The notes beneath the pieces are model-generated. The model made no database searches. It was not told the DNA's origin and saw only the letters and a list, made by a program, of their open reading frames with translations. From NCBI RefSeq assembly GCF_964656455.1, contig NC_135718.1:129185093-129249092 (forward strand): DNA of 64,000 bases, in the 5' to 3' direction. Below are positions 1 through 10,769 of this stretch, in pieces; positions within the stretch are counted from its first letter, which is position 1; the number at the start of each line of letters is the position of its first letter. The stretch is from Halichoerus grypus (Eukaryota; Chordata; Mammalia; Carnivora; Phocidae). Made by a program: the position numbers and the translations under genes.

Positions 1-2330
1 CATTTTTGTTACCTTGTGACCTTAACTGAAGCCAGCTATACCCTGAAGGCCCCCTCAGGGGAGCTTGTCTCTGTGTCACACCCCGCACCCCTCAGGCTCA
101 TACAGGGGGGCAGAGTCCTCCTCGCTCTGCATTACCTTTTCCTGGCCATCGTTCCCCGTCGCCTTCTCTGAGGTCTATTCTGTCCCCCTGGAACATCATC
201 TTTGCCCTCCTGCTCACTCCTCATTGAGCCAAGCTCTTGCACCTGCAAGCCTCCCAGCTTTTCTCTCCACCCCAATCTCCTGCCACTGCCCAAGGAAGCT
301 TCAACATCTGTGTGAACAGCTGAACTCACTCTGTCCCTGGGCTCTCACTCTCCCGACTCCATGTTGCCAAGTGACCATGTCCTGCTGTCAGCCCCCAACA
401 CCCACCACTCCCCTGAATCTCCAGAGCCTGGGACCCAGGCGTTGCTGATAGAGACTTAGTAAGCCTGGGCAACTGATTATCCAGGGTCGGGTTAAAGATG
501 TCGGCCAGACTGTGAGACTGGTGACTAGAAAAAGAATCATAATGCCATTGAGAGAGAGAAAGAAATCAGAAGTGGGGAAGAAGGGAGAAAAGGATCTTTA
601 TTTGTTACATGTTGAGGTTACAATACCGGAAAAATATTTCAGAGATGTCCAGTTCTCAGTCAGAAAAAAAAAAAAAAAAACCAACCAGTAGTTGGGAGCT
701 CAGTTGTCAAGTTGGGGTTAGAGATGATGGTTTGGGATTTATTTTATATCGGGAGACAGTATAATTTTTTAAAACCCAGCATATCTCCTTGAGAAATGGT
801 AACCATCGCGTGGCCTCGGAAGGACGTGACAGCGAGGGGAAGGGACCACGGTGAACTGGTCTTAGGTGCCAGTCACCACTGAGCAGGAATGTGGGACCAG
901 TGTTAACAGATTCAGGTTTTTAAAGAGAAATCACAATTCTAGGGTTTAAAAACATAGGACACTTCCGAATAGTCAAATGTTGACAACTAATTTTTAAAGC
1001 ACTTAAAACACTCTACGGGCCAGACAGAATATCTCTGCGGTCAGCTCTGCCTCAGGGGCTACCAGTTTGTGGCTTCTGAGCCACACAGGTGGCATTTGGG
1101 AGAGAGAGTTGAGGAAATTGTGAAGAAATCAGGGACTGTGCTGTGGGGAACATGAGCCTCCCGGGCTCCCAAGCTCACCTGTGGGTATGCCCGGGGCTTA
1201 GAGAGGCCCTGAGTTTTTTAGCCACTGGGCGTCTGGTGGGCTCCCAGGTTAGTGGCAGCAAATGGAAGCTGGCGTCTGCCACGGATGTCTCTGTTCATTA
1301 TCTGGAAGTTGGGTGGCAGCCGCTGAGGTTCTGATACTTTCCAGCTTAGATGCCACTTTGGGGAGGAGCCCGTAGCCTTCACCCAGCCACCCCCTGTGGC
1401 CATCTCATCCCACCCTGGAAAGATGCCCCGTACCCCAGAGCGTCTGAGTCCTGGCTGGAGCAGGTGTCTGGGCGAGCACATCCTAGGTGAGGCTTACCTT
1501 CCTAAGAGGAAGTGACTCTGTGGTCGAACTTAGCTGCTTTCGGGACCACTAAGTCTTCTTTTGCTCCTATATCTTCAGAGCAAGTGGAGGAAGTGTTACT
1601 TTTTTAGCTTTCAGACTCTTCTCCACTTCTCCACAGGTTCTCAGAAATGGTCCTGAGGGACTCGGAAATTGTTGTGACCCAGGGATTAGGAAGCCCTTCA
1701 CATATTTATATTTTACCAAGCCTTCCTTCAGGCCAGATGGGTAATTTTCCACTTAACCCTCAACCCTAGTCATCTTTGCATTAGCTATTTCTGTTCCTGT
1801 TCTCGGTTCACTTTGGGGCAGGTGAAGGGGTTTAAAGACAGAAATTTTTAAAAGAGCTAACATCCTCAGTTTCATACAGTCTTCATGAACAGGTTTGAAG
1901 GACAATGTCAGTTTCTTCTTTCATTCCTGTCTCTGATTGTAAAGAATAACTCCCAGACGGGCTGGCCTAGGGCTGCTCTTGAGAGGTACGACTTTGTGAG
2001 ATGACAGGGGACCCCAAAAGATGTCCTGGGCATGACCCAGCGATGCTCGCAAAGAGTGATGAATATATTTGGCAGTATTTCCAGCCTGATTAGGAAGTGA
2101 GGAAGAGGCGTCTGGTCCTCCCGGGGTGGTGTTTCTTATCAGCCCTGGGCAGCAGAGTGAGGTTGTCACCAGTGGGGTCTGAAAAGAGGAAAGATCAAAT
2201 TGGCATCTGTAGCAGCTGCACTCAGACATACCCCGCCAGGTCCGCTCTGCCCGCCAAAACACACACTCCACCAAAGCATCCATACTCCACGAAATGACAT
2301 TCCTCAATATATACTATTATAAGTACATTT
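1..2330. other. intergenic flank upstream of BTG2, no gene seen
   Basis: No exon, RNA gene or recognisable protein similarity was found on either strand. Open frames here are short and show no family motifs. A run of 17 A lies near 664-680. By synteny with human this is the CHIT1-BTG2 interval, but no part of CHIT1 is visible. Confidence 0.6.
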
Positions 2331-2525
2331 TTAAAAAATGATTTTATTTATTTATTTGACAGAGAGAGACAGCGAGAGAGGGAACACAAGCAGGGGGAGT
2401 GGGAGAGGGAGAAGCAGGCTCCCCGCCGAGCAGGGAGCCTGATGCAAGGACTCCATCCCAGGACCCCAGGATCATGACCTGAGCCGAAGGCAGATGCTTA
2501 ACCGACTGAGCCACCCAGGCGCCCC
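2331..2525 (-). mobile_element. Can-SINE (tRNA-Lys derived), full length
   Basis: Read on the minus strand it begins with the GGGGCGCCTGGGTGGCTCAG head, continues through the GGTCATGATCCTGGGG-type body and ends in GACAAATAAATAAATAAAATC and an A-rich tail. A perfect 12-bp target duplication, ATAAGTACATTT, flanks it at 2319-2330 and 2526-2537. Confidence 0.95.
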
Positions 2526-5500
2526 ATAAGTACATTTAACACCTATAAACACATAGCTATATTCCCTCCTACCCTCAAACATCAGAGCACACAACACACT
2601 GAAGTGTGTACTCACTCAGATATATATATGCTGCCCTCCCTCCCCACGCTGGTACACACACACATGCACACACAGAGACCCACAAGAACTACACACTGCA
2701 CAGTGTGGGAGTGAGCTGACGTCATCTTTCTAGAATACCTCAGTCCAGCCTCTGCCAGCAGATCAGCTTCGCTCAACCTCAGGGTTCCACATGTGGTCAG
2801 GAAACTGAGAGGTACCCTTGGCGACCAAGCCAAGACCTTGGAGGCCTAACAGGACACCAGGAAAGACAAGAGTCGCACCCAATGGTCCGGGGAGTAGAGA
2901 GCAAGGCCTGTGTGATGACCCCACAGACGAGGCCAGAGCTGAGGCCCGAGGAGAGGGACCCTGTTCTGGGGGTGGGGTTTGGTCTGAGGAGGGCAGCGTG
3001 GGACGCTGCGTGTCACTCTACAGTGGGCCACACAGGTGGGCCAGAAAAATGGGCGAGCTGGGCATCCAGGACCAGGGGAGTCAGCGGGTCAGGATCCCAG
3101 GGCACAGAAGAGGCACAGGTTGACGTCCACCCCCGCCCCCCCCACTGCTGCCCCCTGGGCAATGGCTGGGGTCACAGGTCAGCACCGTGTGTCAGGGCAG
3201 TGCGTGTTCAGAAGTCAACTCAAGGTCCCTTGGGCGGAGGGGGGAGAAATGAATGAGGAGGAAGAGGAGCCGGAAGAAGAGGAGAGGGGGGAGGGGGAAC
3301 CCACCGTCCTTATCCTGTGCTCCAATTACACCTTGACAAGGCCAAGGAACGGGAGGCAGCACGCAACATGCAAAGGGAAGAAGTGAAACTTGGACTTTTG
3401 AGCTTCTAAGGATCTGGTCCTAGCAACTGAAGGGCAGTTTCAGGAAATTTCAAAAAATAATTTGGACAGCTATCATATATTTGCCCTCATAAGAAACGGA
3501 TTGAGAATGCAAATCCTGAGTTGGGTACAATTACACTGCATAGTGACTTGGGAACTTTTGAGTGTGGGATAAATTAAGCCTCCTCTCCCTAGGCTTGTGA
3601 GTAGAAAGGAAAGAGGATGAGGAAGTAGGGGGAGTGCCTTCGGGTTCCTACGGATGCCCTATACACAGTTCAGGAACTAATCACCAATGAGGAGGCGAAG
3701 ACACATCTGGGTAATGGAGGAGGGTCAGGGATAAGACCTTGTTCCTCCCCCCAAATGCACCCTGTTTGCCCCCAGTTTGTCGCACCATCACCTGGAAGAA
3801 CAGCTCTGTGGGACCATGTGGAACTGTGGGCCATGCCATTGTAACAACAGCACAGAGCCTCCAGGGGCCAATGAAAAGGGCGCCAAATTTGAAGTCAGCA
3901 GATGTGGTCCTGGCTCTGTTGAGAAGATACAAATGACATGTGACCTGCTGAGTGATACAAAAATCTACATAATGACAGAGTTCTGTTTCCTAAGGCAAAA
4001 AACAGGTGATGGTCTGTCAAAAGACTTTTTTTTTTAATCAGTTCTGGACAAAAGCAAGGCCCAGAACACCCAACCCTTGTCAAAGACACACCCAGGCAGA
4101 TGTTAAGTATTTTCAGATTTAAGTGCTGAACCGCCCTGTATACTTATCTATACTTTGATCTGTTTCCCTGACTTCCTTGGTAGTTGCCCTCGGTCAGTTC
4201 TGGTCTGGGCAACACCTGGTCTCCCTGGATAATGCACTGTAGGTCTTCCTGTTTCCACTCCCAAGCCTGCTTTCTGTAACAAATCATTTTCCTCTCAGCA
4301 AGCAGAGGGAAGAGTCTCATCTGCCTGGTCAGCTTTGGGGAGGAGCTGGTGAAGAGGCCATCTAAGAGATGTGTTCCAGGGCATCTCAATGAGCTAGATG
4401 AAGCCGTGGAGCAAAATATTTGAAATCTAAACCGTCCTGGACAAATGTAGGACAAATGAGCATGGTAACCTGTTTTCAAGCAGCCTGTAGACTGTTGTTG
4501 AGATAAAATGTCAACCTCTAAAAATATCCCTAATAATACCAAACAATAGATTATAAATGCCACGTAAGTGGTACAGATAACGTTAATTCTGTAGAGGGAG
4601 AATGGTCAGTGCAGGTTTTCAGGGTGGAAGACCCAGCTTCAGCTGTGCCTTCAGGAGTGTGGGAGGGAGATTGGGAGGGGTGGGAAGGAGGCAGTGAGGT
4701 GTCCAGGACATAACGGCATGAGCCCCTGTGCAGCAGAGCCAGACATCTTCAGGCATACCTGGAATGGGGGCCACGTTACAGAGCAGGGATGGGGATCATG
4801 GGCAAAATGTTGAGGGCTCTGGGCTGCAGAGCTGCTCTGATGCTTAGAGAACAGTGAGGAGAATGACGCTGGAGCACAAAGTGGCAGAAACCTAAAAAAG
4901 TGGATGGGGCCACATTATGAAAGATCTTAATAGCAGGCAAAGGAGTGCAGACTTAAAGCAGTAGACAAATGGCGGTGGAGGGTGTTTCAGAACGATCTGA
5001 GCAAGAGAGCAAGTGAATGCAGACTTTTGGGAATGCAGCTCTCCTAACAGTGGGAAGGGTAACTGGGGGATGGGATTTGACAAGTCTACTGCAATCATCT
5101 AGATAGGAAGAAGCAACAGGTCTTGCAGCTGGATCTTAGGAGCAAAGTACAAGGAGAAGTCAAAAGTGAGTGCAAGTTTTCAGGATGGAGTGCCTGGGGA
5201 AGTGATGATATCTCTGACAGAAATGGACATCAGGACATCTCCAGGACAGGAGAAGACAGTGGGCTTGGACTGACACTGAGGTGGTGGCTGGACACCCAAG
5301 GGCGGGACAGAGCAGGTGATGGGAGTGGCAGGACGAAAGGACACAGACTATGCAGCCGAGAAAGTCAGTTGTGAAGAAGTAAACATCAGAGTGGACAATG
5401 TGAATAGGGTTTCTCTGAGGAAGGCAAGTGGAGAGAAGAGGGAGAGGAGTGAGGGGACCCAGAGAGGGAACAGGGGCGGGAGGGGATCCAGGGCTGACAC

Positions 5501-6430
5501 AGCTGGGGAAGGAGGCTGAGAAGCCTGGCGTCAGGTGCCCAGGAAAAGCAGGAGGGACTGCCTCCAGAGGTGGCCAGCAGGGCCTAGAGTTCAAGAAAAA
5601 TAAGAATTGACAGAGGCCATTGGGTTTGAATCACTTAACAAATATATACGGAGCACCTCCCATGCCAGATGCCTGATGTGGGTTAGAAGTTAGCCCCATC
5701 GAGGGGACATCTGCTGAGCCCCTGTGATGGTGCCGGGCCCTGAGCACAGTCCCGCCTGTGGACCCTGGAGACTGAGGCTGGGTTCTTTCGCCCAGAAGCC
5801 CGTGTTTACAAAAGCTTCAATCCACAAGGAGGAAGGACAGGAGAGAGAGGGCTGGGGCACGAAGGGAGGAGGAGGAACAGGGAGTAGATGGGAAAATGTG
5901 TGCAGTTGAGAGCAAACCACTTATTAAAAATTTTTGGCATTTAAAGGAAAGGGAGAGCTAGAAAAACAACTTGAGGGGACAGAAAAGCCTTACAACACTG
6001 CCCTCAAATAGGTAAGACTTGGATGCTACTAGGCAGGAGAAAAGGCATTGGTGCAGAGGAAGGGCAGAACTTGTTTGGGGGAGGTGAGATTACTGTCGAA
6101 GTAAATAGAAGCTTTAGTCCACAGTTCCGAAGAGCCTAGAGAAACCTGTTTAACAAAGACGGCAAAGCGGTAACATGGTGACAAAGCGTCCGGGTGAGTG
6201 GTTCTGACAGTGGGGATTGGAAAATGTGGGAGCCGCGAGGGAGAGGTGGTATCAGCAAAGGAAGGCTTCTTGGAGGAGGTGGCCAGTGACCTAAGTCTTG
6301 AAGGACTGGCGGAGGGGAGAGGTCCAGGCATTCCCAGCGTGGAGCGAACTGGGCGCAGCTCTCCCCGGCCGAGCGGCTTCGGCCCCTCCCCGGCTCCCCT
6401 TTTTCCACCCGCTCCACCTCGGCCCGCAAG
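2526..6430. other. intergenic, no gene seen
   Basis: Unique-looking or strongly decayed sequence. It contains a CA-rich patch at about 2652-2680, a purine-rich GA block at about 3240-3300 and an L2/MIR-like phrase at about 5625-5690 (AACAAATATATACGGAGCACCTCCCATGCC type). The 4600-5230 stretch reads like an old, unassigned interspersed repeat. No splice-bounded coding exon was recognised. Confidence 0.5.
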
Positions 6431-6451
6431 CCCCGCTTGGGTTCCCAGCAC

Positions 6452-6459
6452 TGACGTCA
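6452..6459 (+). promoter_or_regulatory. CRE (TGACGTCA)
   Basis: A perfect palindromic cAMP-response element lies about 210 bp upstream of the inferred BTG2 start, a position where CREB/ATF factors could act. Binding is inferred from the motif only. Confidence 0.75.
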
Positions 6460-6487
6460 GCGGGCGATGACCTCAGCGCCGACGAGG

Positions 6488-6515
6488 CGGCGGGGGCGGG
6501 GGCGGGGGCGGGGGC
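6488..6515 (+). promoter_or_regulatory. tandem Sp1/KLF GC boxes
   Basis: Repeated GGGGGC units give three to four overlapping GC boxes. A further GGGGCGGGGCGGGG lies at about 6546-6559. Confidence 0.7.
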
Positions 6516-6595
6516 TAGCGGCCTGGCCCTGCAGGGGGAGCGCGCGGGGCGGGGCGGGGTGGACGTATGGTCCCGCCCCCATCCGCTGGCGGTGG

Positions 6596-6600
6596 CCAAT
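6596..6600 (+). promoter_or_regulatory. CCAAT box (NF-Y type)
   Basis: GGCCAATGGG sits about 70 bp before the inferred start, a usual NF-Y position. Confidence 0.65.
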
Positions 6601-6659
6601 GGGTGACGCCGCGGGCTCCCCCTCCTCTCGGAACAGTATGAAAGGCGCGTCCCGGATAA

Positions 6660-6680
6660 AGTCCGGGCAGAGCCCGAGCA
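6660..6680 (+). promoter_or_regulatory. BTG2: p53 response element of BTG2
   Basis: Two decamer-like halves, AGTCCGGGCA and AGCCCGAGCA, are separated by one G. This matches the element I recall being reported for p53 induction of human BTG2. The halves are weak relative to the RRRCWWGYYY consensus, so the call rests on that remembered conservation rather than on motif strength. Confidence 0.6.
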
Positions 6681-6779
6681 GCGGCCGAGCGAACGCAGGA
6701 GCCCTGCAAGCCAGCACGTCCCACCGGAGCCCTCTCACTGCTCCCCGCCGCTGCCACCGCCGCCCGAGCCGCGCAAGAC
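6665..6779 (+). other. BTG2: BTG2 5' UTR (approximate start)
   Basis: GC-rich leader of about 115 nt with no upstream ATG. The start coordinate is inferred from promoter spacing. The main ATG at 6780 has G at -3, so its context is moderate. Confidence 0.65.
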
Positions 6780-6933
6780 ATGAGCCAGGCCCGCTGGACC
6801 GGGAAGAGAACAGACATGCTCCCGGAGATCGCCGCCGCCGTGGGCTTCCTCTCCAGCCTCCTGAGGACCCGGGGCTGCGTGAGCGAGCAGAGACTAAAGG
6901 TTTTCAGCGGGGCTCTCCAGGAGGCACTAACCG
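6780..6933 (+). other. BTG2: BTG2 coding exon 1
   Basis: Encodes residues 1-51 plus the first base of Glu52. It ends ...LQEALT with a strong GTGAGC donor. Reading through into the intron gives only a short spurious extension. Confidence 0.95.
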
Positions 6934-8568
6934 GTGAGCACCGCCGAGGATCCTGGCTTCCGTCGAGCCCCGCCGCTGGGGCTGGGCCCCCCTTCCTGCC
7001 TGGGCCGTCTTTCGTCTCCTCTTAGGGCAGGGCTCCCCTCGCGAGCAGCTCCGGGACTCGGTTTCCCTCCAGCCCGCATCCCCCCATTCCCCTGGGTCGT
7101 GTCTCCCCTGCGCGGCCCCGCGCTCGGGTCTCTGTCCGTGACGGTTCTGGTCGGGCGCGTGCTCCACACTGTCGCGGACGCAGACCCTTGTCCTGGAGTG
7201 CGAGCCCAGGCGCCGGCTTCTGTCCGGGGAGAGGAGGCACCTGCGGGCCCGAGTGCGAGCTCATTCCCCTTACTGAGACTCCCGGGGGCGCTGGGGGCGA
7301 GGCAGCCCGGCCAGCCAACGGGTCGTCATGGGGGAAGAAGGCGCAGTTGAGCCTTCTCAACAACTTGGATCCTTAGCCGTGGTTCTTCCGGCGGCGCGGG
7401 GCTGTGCTGTGCCCGGGCCCGTTGTTGACTCGTTCGGAGTTGGGATCCCGGCCCCCTTTGTGTGCTTTGGCCCCCCCTTAGCCATCTGCCACCCATTATG
7501 GTACTGAGAAAGCCTTGTGGGTAGTACCTGCGCTCTGCTGGCCTGTGTGCTGGGGGCGGGGGCGGCGTGAAACGGGAGGTTGACAAGAGATAAGCCGCGG
7601 CTGCCAGGGGAGAGACCTACCTCCCAGCTGTTTCTAGCCGGTTGGCCGCCGGTCTCAAGCAGCGATAGCCATCTCCAAGCGTGCCCACACAGATCCTGCC
7701 TTCTGAGGAGCAACATACGTTTCATCAAAAAGAACCCGGTTTTGACTCCTCTAGCCACTGCAGAAGGTTCCTCTGGCTTTTGAAGGAGGCAGAGGGAGCC
7801 TCTGGGGCCCAGGGTGGGAGACACAATGACTTGCTGTGGGTCTGACAGTGATGGCAGCCTTGCTCGCCTCGCAGCTTCAGCTCACAGGTCTCCAGAGGCC
7901 CTGCCTGGACACGTCCTCCCCAGTCTCACCCATCCTTCTTAAACAGTATGCCGGAAGCAATACACCAGCTACTTGGGATTGCCCCAGAGCTATGCGACTC
8001 CCTCCCCATACACACTCACATCCTTGTCCTAGGAGTGAGGGGGGAAATCTCATAAAATGTTCTCTGCTTCAGTGACAGGAGGGTCCTGCAACTCCTGAGA
8101 AACCACATCGCTTACTTAAAATCTCTGGGTTCCTTCCTCTACTCCTATCCCTTCATCCCCATCCCCCCTTGTGGTGGCCTTCACATCCCAGCTGCTCTAA
8201 CCAGGGCATCTCCCTCGTGTTCCGTCCCCACAGAGCACTACAAACATCATTGGTTTCCTGAAAAGCCGTCCAAGGGCTCCGGCTACCGCTGCATCCGCAT
8301 TAACCACAAGATGGACCCCATCATCAGCAAGGTGGCCAGCCAGATCGGACTCAGCCAGCCCCAGCTGCACCGGCTGCTGCCCAGCGAGCTGACCCTGTGG
8401 GTGGACCCCTACGAAGTGTCCTACCGCATCGGGGAGGATGGCTCCATCTGCGTCCTGTACGAGGAGGCCCCGGTGGCTGCCTCCTATGGGCTCCTCACCT
8501 GCAAGAACCAAATGATGCTGGGCCGGAGCAGCCCCTCGAAGAACTACGTGATGGCGGTCTCCAGTTAG
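6780..8568 (+). CDS. BTG2: BTG2 (TIS21/PC3), BTG/TOB anti-proliferative protein; join 6780-6933, 8234-8568
   Basis: BTG/TOB-family adaptor that binds the CAF1/CNOT7-CNOT8 deadenylase of CCR4-NOT, promotes mRNA deadenylation and restrains G1/S progression; it is induced by p53 and growth signals. The two exons join in phase 1 at a GT-AG intron (donor CCG|GTGAGC at 6933/6934, acceptor CCACAG|AGCAC at 8233/8234) and encode 162 residues. The BTG domain fills most of the protein. Box A is around residues 54-75 ([13 protein letters not shown]...) and box B around 101-128 ([20 protein letters not shown]...). W107 and the Y69-R70 region belong to the CAF1-binding fold. S151-P152 corresponds to the human Ser147-Pro phosphosite. 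The N-terminus reads [14 protein letters not shown], four residues longer than the human start MSHGKGTDML that I recall; the rest aligns without gaps. The start was chosen because AGC follows ATG as in other mammals and no earlier in-frame ATG lies in the leader. Confidence 0.97.
6934..8233 (+). other. BTG2: BTG2 intron (1300 bp)
   Basis: The GTGAGC...CCACAG intron has a CpG-rich 5' half (to about 7450) that continues the promoter island. A CT-rich stretch precedes the acceptor. The many open frames in the 5' half are GC-driven and lack family motifs. Confidence 0.9.
8234..8568 (+). other. BTG2: BTG2 coding exon 2
   Basis: Encodes residues 52-162 and the TAG stop at 8566-8568. It carries both BTG signature boxes and the conserved end [13 protein letters not shown]. 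Confidence 0.96.
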
Positions 8569-8667
8569 ATCCCCGGCCACCCCCACCAGGCACTCTGCTG
8601 TACTCATTCTGCCGTGACAACAGGCCACTGCATACCTCAACCTGGGGAACTGTATTTTAAATGAAGA

Positions 8668-8697
8668 GCTATTTATATATATATTATTTTTTTTTAA
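8668..8697 (+). promoter_or_regulatory. BTG2: AU-rich element in BTG2 3' UTR
   Basis: CTATTTATATATATATTATT contains an AUUUA core in a U/A-rich setting directly after the coding region, as expected for an unstable immediate-early mRNA. Its role in decay is inferred. Confidence 0.55.
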
Positions 8698-10741
8698 GAA
8701 AAGGGGAGAAAAAAAACCAAAAGAATTTTTTTAAAGAAAAATCCTTAAAGGGAGCTGCTTGGAAGTGGCCTCCCCAGGTGCCTTTGGAGAGAACTGTTGT
8801 GCGCTTGAGTCTGGGAGCCGGTGCCTGCCTCACGGGAGTGGGGAGGAGAGAGGGGGCGGGCCTGGCAGGGGTGAGGTGGGGAAAGCTTGGCTGGCCCCCC
8901 AGGAAGATGTGAGAGGGAGCAAGCAAGGTTAGCAACTGTGAACGAGAGCGGTCAGGATCTGCCGTGCGGCGGGGAGAAGAGAGGCCGAGTTCAGACCTCT
9001 CGCTCTCCGGAGCAGGGCGCCTGCATCCCTGGCCCCTCTCCTCCTCAGGGGCATTCAAGCCTGGACTTCAATGATGCTATGTTGCCTAATCTTCTACTTT
9101 TCCGGTGAGATCCAGGGCAGAGAGTGAAAAAGGCCTCTCCCAATTGCTTCTGTCCTAAGTGGCTTTTCTTGAAATCGTGACTTATTTCTGATTCTGTGCT
9201 CAGGAGCCTGTAGATGTTGCTTCCCAGGCAGGAAACAAAAGCTTTTTGTTTTGTGGGGGGTCGGGGGAGTAAGGCAGGAGTTAGAGGTTATTGGGGTTGG
9301 GACGGAAGGGTACTCTGCACAAAACCTTTGCTTTGCTGTGTGCTGCTCTTTGTGTGAGTATGTGTGGTGAATAACTTGGGGGTGATTTGCAATGGAATTT
9401 TGGGACCCAAAGAGTATCCACTTGGGGATATTTGTTTTTGGCCAAAACCCTTCTTTTTGGAACCACATGAAGTCCTGGTGCTGCTGCCAATTATCCCTTC
9501 GAGAGTTGGCTCAAAAGCTACAGGGAACTCCAGGTTCTTTATTACTGCCTTTTTTTTCAAAGCACAACACTCCTCCCTGACTCTCCCACACTTGTCCCCT
9601 TCGGGTTGGGTCATAGAGCCACCCAGTTTTCCAGAACAAGAGCTCTCACTCACTGTGCAATATGGCCTCCTGGGTCCCAGGAGAGTCTGAAGGAGCCCTG
9701 GCTCTCAGAACCTCCTGGTGCCCTGGAGGGCTTAGGGAACTCCCCCTCCGTCCTCGGGACTCTGGCTGGCTGGTCAGCCTTGCAGGTATTCCTTGGCTGA
9801 ATGGGAGAATGCCCCAAGTTCTGCAGGACTACTTGGTATTCTTGTAGGGCTGACACTAAAAGCCACAATCCTGGGCATTGTTTTTGTTTTTGTTTTTGTT
9901 TTTCCTCCCTGGTGCTCAGAGCACCTGTGGGGAACTTGCTGTCTCAGTACAATCCAAGTTTGTCTGTAGACTTGTGCAATATTTACTGTTCTGGGTTGGA
10001 GCCCATGGAAATCCATACTGGGAAGAAATCCCCTTCCTTCGGTTTTTCAGTGACATTAGTGAGGGTTCCCTCAGAAGGCCTTGAGTTTCCCAACCCCGAA
10101 TCACTTTAGAAGGACATAGCTAGAGCATCTGGTCGACTTGGCTCCCCTTCTGTCCAGCGTAGTAAGAAACCTTTCTCCCCACCCCCCACCCCCCGAGGGT
10201 CCCTGCTCCACTGCCAGTCCCCTTCCCTAGATTCCTGAACTACTCCGTTCTGACACAAAGGTGCTATTTACCAAACACTCTCCCCACCTATTGATTCCTG
10301 CCAGTTCTGCCTCCTTTTCAACTCTAGACTCCGAGCTGCCTTCCCGGACCCTGCTTCCAGCCTTTCTTGCTTTAAAGGTAACTTCAGGCCCACAGACCCA
10401 AGAGCTCCTTTTCTGGCCTGTGGGTGGAAACGAAGCTGTGAATCCCCACAGATTGTGGTGTTGCATCTTGTCTGCAAACAGGTCCCTGCCTTTTTAGAAG
10501 CAGCCTCACGGTCTCGTGCTTGATCTTCTCTTGTTTTTCTAATGTTCACTTTAAAAACAGCAAAACACCCAGAGCTGGACTGTTGAGCAGGTCTGTTTCT
10601 CCTATTAAGTAAAAATAATAGTCCTATGTTTGTAAGCTATTCTGACAGAAAAGACAAAGGTTACTAATTGTATAATAGTGTTTTTATATGGAAGAATGTA
10701 CAGCTTTATGGACAAATGTACGCTTTTTTTTTTGTTACTTT

Positions 10742-10747
10742 AATAAA
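10742..10747 (+). terminator. BTG2: BTG2 poly(A) signal AATAAA
   Basis: Canonical AATAAA follows a T-rich stretch (TTTTTTTTTGTTACTTT). Cleavage is expected near 10760-10770. Confidence 0.85.
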
Positions 10748-10769
10748 AATGTAGCAGATGAAGCCATGT

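Larger units (their letters stand above)
6430..6665 (+). promoter_or_regulatory. BTG2: BTG2 CpG-island promoter
   Basis: This GC- and CpG-rich block lies immediately upstream of the BTG2 first exon. In order it carries a consensus CRE, a run of overlapping GC boxes, further GGGGCGGGG motifs, a CCAAT box, a weak TATA-like TATGAAA at 6637-6643 and a p53-type element. The transcription start is inferred at about 6665-6670, 25-30 bp after TATGAAA. The layout fits an immediate-early, stress-inducible gene. Confidence 0.8.
8569..10765 (+). other. BTG2: BTG2 3' UTR
   Basis: About 2.2 kb from the stop codon to the poly(A) signal, close to the long 3' UTR known for BTG2 mRNA. It contains an AU-rich block just after the stop, a (TTTTTG)n run at about 9880-9903 and a conserved-looking end that includes TACAGCTTTATGGACAAATG. 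No coding frame overlaps it convincingly. Confidence 0.85.

Noticed and set aside
6812..6821. AGACATGCTC, a perfect p53 half-site in BTG2 exon 1
   Set aside because: It encodes the conserved TDML residues; only one half-site is present, so it is probably a coding coincidence.
6467..6937. 156-codon frame across the BTG2 promoter and exon 1
   Set aside because: Arg/Gly/Pro-rich translation of a CpG island in another frame; its ATG precedes the inferred transcription start.
8197..8640. 147-codon minus-strand frame over BTG2 exon 2
   Set aside because: Antisense shadow of the conserved BTG2 coding exon; the protein text is His/Gly/Ala-rich without motifs.
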